Assembly: GCA_947371645.1 (NCBI GenBank)
Contig: CANBQJ010000226.1
Span: forward strand, 1-5,967
Length of the DNA: 5,967 bases
DNA from: Burkholderiales bacterium
GTDB taxonomy: Bacteria > Pseudomonadota > Gammaproteobacteria > Burkholderiales > Burkholderiaceae
Direction: 5' to 3'
Positions 1 to 4,867 of the stretch are shown here, in pieces. Made by a program: the position numbers and the translations under genes. The notes under the pieces were generated by a model, which saw only the letters and a list, made by a program, of their open reading frames with translations, did no database searches and was not told where the DNA came from. Every line of letters starts with the position of its first letter. Positions within the stretch are counted from its first letter, which is position 1.

Positions 1-353
1 GCACCGGCATCGACATCCACCCCGGTGCGCAGATCGGCCCGGCCTTTTTCATCGACCACGGCACCGGCGTCGTCATCGGCGAGACCACGGTCATTGGCCG
101 AGGCGTGCGCCTCTACCAGGCCGTCACGCTGGGCGCCAAGCGCTTCGCCACCGATGACACCGGCGCGCTGGTCAAAGGCAACCCACGCCACCCCATCGTC
201 GAAGACGAGGTGGTGATCTACGCCGGCGCCACCGTGCTGGGCCGCATCACCGTGGGGGCAGGTTCCACCATCGGCGGCAACGTGTGGCTGACCCACAGCG
301 TGCCGCCAGGCAGCCACATCACCCAGGCCCAGACCCGCGACACGCCGCTCTGA
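1..353 (+). CDS. epsC: Serine O-acetyltransferase, EpsC type (3' part only)
   Basis: The 5' end is cut by the window edge; about 116 C-terminal residues remain, read in the frame beginning at base 3 and ending at TGA 351-353. The enzyme transfers acetyl from acetyl-CoA to L-serine, giving O-acetylserine, the carbon skeleton for cysteine synthesis in the cytoplasm. What remains is the left-handed beta-helix of hexapeptide repeats. It includes [12 protein letters not shown] (catalytic-type His codon at 18), a second family His in [11 protein letters not shown] (codon at 57), then YQAVTLGAK and [18 protein letters not shown]. The insertion between TLGAKRF and the PRHP block is typical of the longer EpsC branch rather than short CysE. 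The C-terminus ends ...TRDTPL, with a final Leu instead of the final Ile that many CysE proteins insert into cysteine synthase. It lies 53 bases before the encapsulin gene on the same strand with no terminator between, so it is probably the upstream gene of the same operon. Serine acetyltransferases are recurrent neighbours of Family 2A encapsulins. Confidence 0.93.
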   Translation, partial: TGIDIHPGAQIGPAFFIDHGTGVVIGETTVIGRGVRLYQAVTLGAKRFATDDTGALVKGNPRHPIVEDEVVIYAGATVLGRITVGAGSTIGGNVWLTHSVPPGSHITQAQTRDTPL

Positions 354-396
354 GCCTTCACGTCTCACCCCCTTCATTCACCACCCGTTGACTTCC

Positions 397-401
397 AGGA
401 G
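397..401 (+). promoter_or_regulatory. Shine-Dalgarno site of the encapsulin gene
   Basis: AGGAG lies 5 bases before the ATG at 407, a strong site at near-ideal spacing. It fixes the encapsulin start. The preceding 354-396 stretch is pyrimidine-rich and shows no convincing promoter or terminator. Confidence 0.8.
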
Positions 402-406
402 CCTGC

Positions 407-1324
407 ATGGCCAATAACCACGAACAAAGCACCGCCTTGGGCGACATCGCCGCCCGGCAACTTGCCATCGCCACCCGCACCGTGCCCCAGATGGGCACCA
501 TCACGCCGCGCTGGCTGACCCACCTGCTGCAATGGGTGCCGGTTGAGGCTGGCATCTACCGCGTCAACAAGGTGAAGGATGCCTCCAGCGTGACGGTGGA
601 CTGCTCCGGCCGCGACGAGCGTGAACTGCCCCAGACCTTCGTGGACTACATCGAAGACCCGCGCGAGTACCTGCTGTCGGCCGTGAACACGGTGCTGGAC
701 GTGCACACCCGTGTGTCCGATCTGTACTCCAAGCCCTACAACCAGATTGCCGAGCAGCTGCGCCTCACCATCGAGACCATCAAGGAGCGTCAAGAGGCCG
801 AGCTGATCAACAACAAGGAATACGGCCTGCTCAACAGCATCGCGCCGCACCAGCACATCCAGACCCGCACCGGGGCGCCCACGCCCGATGACCTGGACGA
901 GCTGCTGGCCAAGGTGTGGAAGGAGCCCGGTTTCTTCCTGGCCCACCCGCTGGCCATCACCGCCTTTGGCCGCGAATGCACCCGCCGTGGCGTGCCACCG
1001 CCCACCGTGTCGCTGTTCGGTTCGCAGTTCATCACCTGGCGCGGCGTGCCGCTGATCCCTTGCGACAAGATCCAGATCGAGGACAACAAGACCAAGATCC
1101 TGCTGATCCGCACGGGTGAGAGCCGCCAGGGCGTCGTGGGCCTGTACCAGCCCGACCTGCCTGGCGCGCAAAGCCCCGGCCTGGCCGTGCGTTTCATGGG
1201 CATCAACCACAAGGCGATCGCGTCCTACCTGGTGTCGCTGTATTGCTCGCTGGCCGTGCTGACCGACGATGCCATCGCCGTGCTCGAAGGCGTGGAGATC
1301 AACAAGTACCATGAGTACAAGTGA
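407..1324 (+). CDS. srpI: Family 2A encapsulin shell protein (SrpI-like)
   Basis: A 305-residue HK97-fold shell protein. Family members self-assemble into icosahedral nanocompartments; the S. elongatus homologue SrpI forms a 60-subunit T=1 shell around a cysteine desulfurase. The opening residues LGDIAARQLAIATRTVPQM and TPRWLTHLLQWVPVEAG are recognisable as the SrpI-type N-terminal arm and first core segment. A long charged helix at about residues 111-140 (YNQIAEQLRLTIETIKERQE onward) fits the P-domain spine helix. Residues about 185-280 (FGRECTRRG, SLFGSQFITWRGVPLIP, GVVGLYQPDLPG) fit the A-domain. At 305 residues there is no room for the cyclic-nucleotide-binding insertion that defines Family 2B, which supports 2A. 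There are four Cys (66, 191, 219, 280). The start is supported by AGGAG 5 bases upstream. The gene overlaps the downstream desulfurase, its expected cargo, by 14 bases. No portal, protease or tail gene is nearby, so it is not a prophage capsid. The symbol follows the S. elongatus homologue. Confidence 0.95.
   Translation: MANNHEQSTALGDIAARQLAIATRTVPQMGTITPRWLTHLLQWVPVEAGIYRVNKVKDASSVTVDCSGRDERELPQTFVDYIEDPREYLLSAVNTVLDVHTRVSDLYSKPYNQIAEQLRLTIETIKERQEAELINNKEYGLLNSIAPHQHIQTRTGAPTPDDLDELLAKVWKEPGFFLAHPLAITAFGRECTRRGVPPPTVSLFGSQFITWRGVPLIPCDKIQIEDNKTKILLIRTGESRQGVVGLYQPDLPGAQSPGLAVRFMGINHKAIASYLVSLYCSLAVLTDDAIAVLEGVEINKYHEYK
1294..1297 (+). promoter_or_regulatory. Weak, distant Shine-Dalgarno for the desulfurase, inside the encapsulin gene
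   Basis: GGAG ends 13 bases before the ATG at 1311, which is wider than the usual 5-9 bases, and no better site lies closer. Because the start sits before the encapsulin stop (1322-1324), ribosomes finishing the shell gene are probably the main source of desulfurase translation. The site also sets the likely start: the earlier in-frame ATG at 1269 would add 14 residues that only echo encapsulin codons. Confidence 0.4.
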
Positions 1325-3164
1325 CCACAGCGCCCTGGGGCTGCCCGACGTGGCGGAGCTGACCCGATTGGCCAACCAATTCTTCTCGTCCTTGCCAGGG
1401 CAGGCGCCTGTGGCGGCACCTGCTGCGCCGGGCCTGCCCAGCGGGCTGTCGCACCTGGGGCCACAGGCCGATGCGGGTGGCGGCAGCCACCCCTTGGCTG
1501 TGCAGAACGTGCCTGCCAGCCGCGCCGCCACGGGCGCCCATTCTGGCAGCCTTCCCTCCACACCGGCATACGAGGGCGTGCCTTCGGTGCCCACGGTGGC
1601 GCAACCTGGCCAGGTCCCGGCCTCTTTTGGGCGTGAACTGCCTGCCAATGTGCCGGCACAGCCGCCCAACCCGGGCGCGGTGACCCAAGGCGTGCAGCCC
1701 ATCCTCATCGTCAACCCGACGGATTGGGGCTTGCCCAGCGACCAGGACCTGAGCCAGTTGCTGAGCCTGCGTTCGCCTGAGCGCGTGCATGCACCGGCCC
1801 ACCCGGGCCAGGCCTCGTCGTACTACTTCCTGGCCGATGGCTTTGCGGGCTTGGGGCATGTGGGCGGGGCACAACCGGGGCTGAACACGCCGGGTCAATC
1901 GGCACGTCCGCTGTCCCCTCTGGCCAATGGCTTCTCGCCGCCATTCGATGTGAACTTGGTGCGGCGGGACTTCCCCGTGCTACGCGAGCACGTCAACGGC
2001 AAGCCCCTGATCTGGCTGGACAACGCCGCCACCACCCACAAGCCGCAATCGGTGATCGACCGGATCTCGTACTTCTACGAACACGAGAACTCGAACATCC
2101 ACCGCGCGGCACACGAGCTGGCCGCCCGCGCCACAGACGCCTACGAAGGCGCCCGCGAAAAGGTGCGTGGCTTCCTCAACGCGCGCTCGACCAACGAGAT
2201 CGTGTTCGTTCGCGGCACCACTGAGGCCATCAACCTGGTGGCCAAGACCTGGGGCCAGGCCAACTTGCGCGCTGGCGACGAGGTCATCGTCAGCCACCTG
2301 GAACACCACGCCAACATCGTGCCCTGGCAACAGCTGTGTGCCACCACGGGCGCGAAGCTGCGCGTGATCCCGGTGGACGACGATGGCCAGGTCCTGCTGG
2401 ATGAATACGCCAAGCTGCTGGGCCCGCGCACCAAGATCGTGTCCTTCACCCAGGTGTCCAACGCCCTGGGCACGGTCACCCCGGCCAAGCAGATGGTGGC
2501 GATGGCGCACAGCGCTGGCGCCAAGGTGCTGGTGGACGGCGCGCAGTCCGTGTCGCACATGCGTGCCGACGTGCTGGACCTGGACTGCGACTGGTTCGTG
2601 TTCTCCGGCCACAAGGTGTTCGGCCCCACGGGCATCGGTGTGTTGTACGGCAAGGAAGCCTTGCTCAACGACACCCCGCCATGGCAAGGCGGCGGCAACA
2701 TGATCAAGGACGTGACCTTCGAGCACACGCAATACCACGATGCCCCGGGCCGCTTTGAAGCCGGCACGGGCAACATCGCGGACGCCGTGGGCCTGGGGGC
2801 TGCGATCGACTATGTCCAGCGGCTTGGCATCGACCACATCGGCGCCTACGAGCACCAGCTGCTGCTGTACGGCACCCGCCTGCTCAAAGACGTGCCCGGT
2901 CTGAAGTTGATCGGTACCGCGCCGGACAAGGCGGCGGTGATGTCCTTCACCTTGCAGGGCTACCAGACCGAAGAGGTTGGGGCCGCCCTGAACAAGGAAG
3001 GCATTGCCGTGCGTTCGGGCCACCATTGTGCGCAGCCCATCCTGCGCCGATTTGGGCTGGAAGCCACGGTGAGGCCCTCACTGGCCTTCTACAACACCTG
3101 TGCAGAGATCGACACGCTGGTGGGCGTGCTGCACCGGCTGGCGGGGCAGCAGCGTCACAGATGA
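1311..3164 (+). CDS. Encapsulated cysteine desulfurase, SufS-like, with N-terminal cargo-loading domain
   Basis: A 617-residue PLP enzyme that converts L-cysteine to alanine and leaves a persulfide on its active-site Cys. Residues 212-617 (about 406) are the length of a whole group II SufS/Csd desulfurase. They start at FDVNLVRRDFPVL and continue with WLDNAATTHKP. Also visible are the His332-His333 pair in EHHANIVPW (one stacks on PLP), DGAQ with Asp409 and Gln412, the Schiff-base Lys435 in SGHKVFGPTGIGVLYG, FEAGTGNIADAVGLG where ordinary SufS usually has GTPN, and catalytic Cys573 in RSGHHCAQP. Residues 1-211 have no counterpart in ordinary SufS. They contain about 32 Pro, are rich in Ala and Gly, and have no Cys and no Lys, so they are probably disordered. 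Ordered-looking islands are 11-30 (LPDVAELTRLANQFFSSLPG), 130-151 (with NPTDWGLPSDQDL) and 169-177 (SSYYFLADG). In characterised Family 2A systems this kind of N-terminal extension directs the enzyme into the shell. The start at ATG 1311 overlaps the shell gene by 14 bases, which suggests translational coupling. A terminator follows 24 bases after the stop. The fold and catalytic class are near certain; the cargo role is inferred from the extension and the neighbouring shell gene. Confidence 0.95.
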   Translation: MSTSDHSALGLPDVAELTRLANQFFSSLPGQAPVAAPAAPGLPSGLSHLGPQADAGGGSHPLAVQNVPASRAATGAHSGSLPSTPAYEGVPSVPTVAQPGQVPASFGRELPANVPAQPPNPGAVTQGVQPILIVNPTDWGLPSDQDLSQLLSLRSPERVHAPAHPGQASSYYFLADGFAGLGHVGGAQPGLNTPGQSARPLSPLANGFSPPFDVNLVRRDFPVLREHVNGKPLIWLDNAATTHKPQSVIDRISYFYEHENSNIHRAAHELAARATDAYEGAREKVRGFLNARSTNEIVFVRGTTEAINLVAKTWGQANLRAGDEVIVSHLEHHANIVPWQQLCATTGAKLRVIPVDDDGQVLLDEYAKLLGPRTKIVSFTQVSNALGTVTPAKQMVAMAHSAGAKVLVDGAQSVSHMRADVLDLDCDWFVFSGHKVFGPTGIGVLYGKEALLNDTPPWQGGGNMIKDVTFEHTQYHDAPGRFEAGTGNIADAVGLGAAIDYVQRLGIDHIGAYEHQLLLYGTRLLKDVPGLKLIGTAPDKAAVMSFTLQGYQTEEVGAALNKEGIAVRSGHHCAQPILRRFGLEATVRPSLAFYNTCAEIDTLVGVLHRLAGQQRHR

Positions 3165-3188
3165 GGCCTGGCCGACGCTGCTGATCTG

Positions 3189-3214
3189 AAGGCATCCCTC
3201 GGGGTGCCTTTTTT
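3189..3214 (+). terminator. Intrinsic terminator of the encapsulin-desulfurase operon
   Basis: A 9-bp stem (AAGGCATCC paired with GGGTGCCTT, one G-T wobble) closes a CTCG loop. It runs directly into six T residues at 3209-3214. It begins 24 bases after the desulfurase stop, so no further gene, such as a rhodanese, belongs to this transcript downstream. Confidence 0.88.
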
Positions 3215-3392
3215 GTGTCACGGGGCATCCGAACGGGCTGTGCCCTGTGCCAAACGCCTCACACATTCGCCCAGTGCGGGCAACGCCCATGACATGTCAG
3301 GCGAATAAGGTGGCCAACAGGGTGCCAAAGGCATTGCCCTGTGCGCGCCTGGCGAATCACCTGCCTCATCAACTGTCACCGGGAGTCTCATC
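3215..3392 (+). promoter_or_regulatory. Spacer before the PEP-CTERM gene, with weak candidate sigma-54 elements
   Basis: This spacer must hold the promoter of the following gene, because a terminator precedes it. I see no convincing sigma-70 -35/-10 pair. Two stretches fit the minimal GG-N10-GC pattern of sigma-54 promoters. One runs from TGG at 3311 to GC at 3324-3325 and the other from TGG at 3350 to GC at 3363-3364. Both deviate from TGGCAC-N5-TTGC at several bases, and such matches arise easily by chance in GC-rich DNA. A perfect 10-bp palindrome, TGACATGTCA, lies at 3290-3299, just upstream of the first candidate, and could be an operator. PEP-CTERM genes in some betaproteobacteria are known to depend on RpoN and PrsK/PrsR, which is why these weak matches are recorded. 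Confidence 0.25.
3381..3385 (+). promoter_or_regulatory. Shine-Dalgarno site of the PEP-CTERM gene
   Basis: GGGAG lies 7 bases before the ATG at 3393. It supports that start, which also places a signal peptide exactly at the N-terminus. Confidence 0.7.
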
Positions 3393-4058
3393 ATGGTTCG
3401 TTCCTATCCGGCGGCCTTGGCCGTGGCTGCAGCCCTGTGCTGCACCACCGCCATGGCTGCGCCCACCAACGTCGTCCAGGCCAGCCTGGGCACCGTCATG
3501 CTGCCGCTGTCGCAAGGGTTCAGCAACAGCTTCACCGCCACAGGTGGCGCAGGCTACGTGGACGCCAGCGGTGACACCATCGATGGCAGCACCATCACGG
3601 CGCCATTCAAGGCATCCGAACCTGCTGTGACCGGTGTCTTCAACTTCTACGACGACTTCACCTTCACGCTGCCGGCCAACACCGATGGCACCTTGACAGC
3701 CTCGGCAGTGAGCGTCAGCTTGCTGAACCTCTTTGGCATCAACAACCTGCAGGTTCGCCTCTACCCCGTTTTGAGCGGCCTGACCACGGGCGCGCCCGCA
3801 TCGGTCGTCAGCGGCTGGAGCTCACCCCTGAGCGCTGGGAGCTCCACCCTCACGGTGTCCACCTTCGCCTCTCCGGTTGCCGTTTCTGGCGGCCAGACGT
3901 ACACGCTGGAAGTCCGCGGTGCAGTCGTCGGCGCCACGGGCAGCTATGGCGGCAACCTCAACATCAGCCCCGTGCCTGAGGCTGATGGTTGGGCGCTGTC
4001 GGTGATGGGCCTGGTGCTTGCCGGCCTGGCGGGCCGTCGTTTGCGCACCAGCGCTTGA
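3393..4058 (+). CDS. FxDxF-family PEP-CTERM sorted surface protein
   Basis: A 221-residue secreted protein. A Sec signal peptide covers about residues 1-22 or 1-23: an Arg near the start, the hydrophobic run AALAVAAALCC, then a cleavage-like site around TAMAA. The mature part is rich in Thr, Ser, Gly and Ala, with alternating beta-type residues. FYDDFTF at residues 85-91 matches the FxDxF signature of this PEP-CTERM subfamily. The C-terminus has the tripartite sorting signal: PVPEA at 193-197, a hydrophobic segment at about 200-213, and the basic tail GRRLR at 214-218. In this class an exosortase (EpsH/XrtA type) recognises the signal, usually in strains that make exopolysaccharide, and the protein ends up at the cell surface or in the matrix. 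Here the usual VPEP is VPEA. No exosortase is in the window and the exact function is unknown. It has its own Shine-Dalgarno, follows a terminator, and converges with the next gene, so it appears monocistronic. Confidence 0.85.
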   Translation: MVRSYPAALAVAAALCCTTAMAAPTNVVQASLGTVMLPLSQGFSNSFTATGGAGYVDASGDTIDGSTITAPFKASEPAVTGVFNFYDDFTFTLPANTDGTLTASAVSVSLLNLFGINNLQVRLYPVLSGLTTGAPASVVSGWSSPLSAGSSTLTVSTFASPVAVSGGQTYTLEVRGAVVGATGSYGGNLNISPVPEADGWALSVMGLVLAGLAGRRLRTSA

Positions 4059-4062
4059 GCGG

Positions 4063-4090
4063 GTGCGCGGCAGCAACAACTGCCGCGTGC
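4063..4090. terminator. Hairpin between converging genes, possible bidirectional transcription end
   Basis: GTGCGCGGCAG (4063-4073) pairs along all 11 positions with CTGCCGCGTGC (4080-4090), allowing two G-T wobbles, around a CAACAA loop. It lies 5 bases after the PEP-CTERM stop and 18 bases beyond the stop of the opposing gene. Neither strand has a T-run after the stem, so it is not a classical intrinsic terminator. It may act as an mRNA 3'-end stabiliser or assist termination for both genes. Confidence 0.45.
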
Positions 4091-4108
4091 AGAGGGCGAG
4101 GGGGCCGC

Positions 4109-4852
4109 TCAGGGCCCCACGCGTTGCGCCAACGCGGCCATCCGTTGACGCAAGGGCCCGAGTTGAGCCGAGTCGGCGGGTAAAGCCGCTTCCAGCCGCT
4201 TGAAATAGCTCAGCGCCGCCGCGTCGTCACGCCGTTCCAGCGCCGCTTCGGCGGCCAGCCCCAAGGCCGCCTCATGGCGTGGTGACAGCTTCAAGGCGCG
4301 CTCGATCAGGGCCTGTGGCTCACCCACCAAACCCTGCCCTTTGTTCATGGCCAGGGTCACCGCGTATTGCGCCAGGGTGTCGGCATCGCCCGTGGTCAGG
4401 CGCGCCCATACTTGGTAGGCCGAGGCGGCTTCTTTCACCAAGCCAGCCTGCTCGCAGCTTTGGGCCAGTTGCTTCCAGCCTTCAACGTCGCCGGGTGCCT
4501 GCCGCAGGTGGGCGATGAGCCCAGGGATGTCTTGCGGTCGGTCTGTGGCCGCTTTGGTGCTGGCCACGTTGGGAGCCGACACAACTTGCTTCGCCACCTG
4601 TGCGGCTGAGGACCTGGCCGATCCCGGGCCGACACCCAGGGCCTCCCACTGCCCTACCCGCATGTAGCTGAGGCCCACGGCGGCAACCAGGGCGGCGCTG
4701 AGCCCAGTTGCCACCTTCTTGCTGATCGCGGGTGCCTCCCCGCCAGCCCCCGTGCGCAGCAGCGGACGACACACCAGCCAGCATGAGCCCAGGGTCAAGC
4801 CCAGGGCCAGCGTGGCGAAGGTCCAGACGGTCGAGGTGGGTACATCAGCCAT
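4109..4852 (-). CDS. CcmI/CycH-like membrane-anchored TPR protein (cytochrome c biogenesis type)
   Basis: A 247-residue protein. Two hydrophobic segments, at about residues 10-28 (WTFATLALGLTLGSCWLVC) and 47-63 (VATGLSAALVAAVGLSY), flank a short loop with Arg29, Arg33, Lys45 and Lys46. By the positive-inside rule that loop is cytoplasmic and both ends face the periplasm, the CcmI topology. After a linker, residues about 108-247 form TPR-type helical pairs. DIPGLIAHLRQAPGDVEGWK is very like the opening of the CcmI periplasmic domain, followed by LAQSCEQAGLVKEAASAY and later ALGLAAEAALERRDDAAALSY. CcmI binds apocytochrome c and presents it to the CcmF/CcmH haem-ligation complex. Two things are odd: the cytoplasmic loop is only about 18 residues, much shorter than in classical CcmI, and no ccm genes are adjacent. 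It starts 15 bases after the upstream hydrolase stop with only a weak AGG-type ribosome site, so it is probably co-transcribed. A general periplasmic TPR scaffold is the alternative. Confidence 0.7.
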   Translation of the reverse strand: MADVPTSTVWTFATLALGLTLGSCWLVCRPLLRTGAGGEAPAISKKVATGLSAALVAAVGLSYMRVGQWEALGVGPGSARSSAAQVAKQVVSAPNVASTKAATDRPQDIPGLIAHLRQAPGDVEGWKQLAQSCEQAGLVKEAASAYQVWARLTTGDADTLAQYAVTLAMNKGQGLVGEPQALIERALKLSPRHEAALGLAAEAALERRDDAAALSYFKRLEAALPADSAQLGPLRQRMAALAQRVGP

Positions 4853-4867
4853 GGTTCGTTGCCTGGT

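Noticed and set aside
388..393. TTGACT as a -35 box for a separate encapsulin promoter
   Set aside because: It lies only 14 bases before the start codon, so there is no room for a -10 element and transcription start.
1269..1310. Earlier in-frame ATG for the desulfurase
   Set aside because: It has no ribosome site and the 14 added residues merely read encapsulin codons out of frame; ATG 1311 leads directly into the helix-like block at residues 11-30.
407..1324. Prophage major capsid protein
   Set aside because: The HK97 fold is shared with phages, but the sequence is SrpI-like, the neighbours are sulfur-metabolism genes, and no portal, protease, terminase or tail genes are present.
374..1714. 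Long open frame (446 codons) on the minus strand opposite the encapsulin and the start of the desulfurase
   Set aside because: It is antisense to two well-recognised genes, its translation resembles no family I know, and long antisense frames are common in GC-rich coding DNA.
1980..3026. Open frame of 348 codons on the minus strand opposite the desulfurase catalytic domain
   Set aside because: It mirrors a conserved PLP-enzyme gene; the translation is His-, Val- and Gly-rich in the manner of antisense readings, with no recognisable motif.
3241..3344. Direct repeat TGCCCTGTGC at 3241-3250 and 3335-3344
   Set aside because: It is only two copies of a 10-base GC-rich word with no further shared flanks; plausible by chance and not tied to a mobile element.
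3247..3630. Open frame of 127 codons on the plus strand overlapping the PEP-CTERM gene start
   Set aside because: It overlaps the PEP-CTERM signal peptide region in another frame and its translation is low-complexity Pro-, Ala- and Arg-rich without family resemblance.
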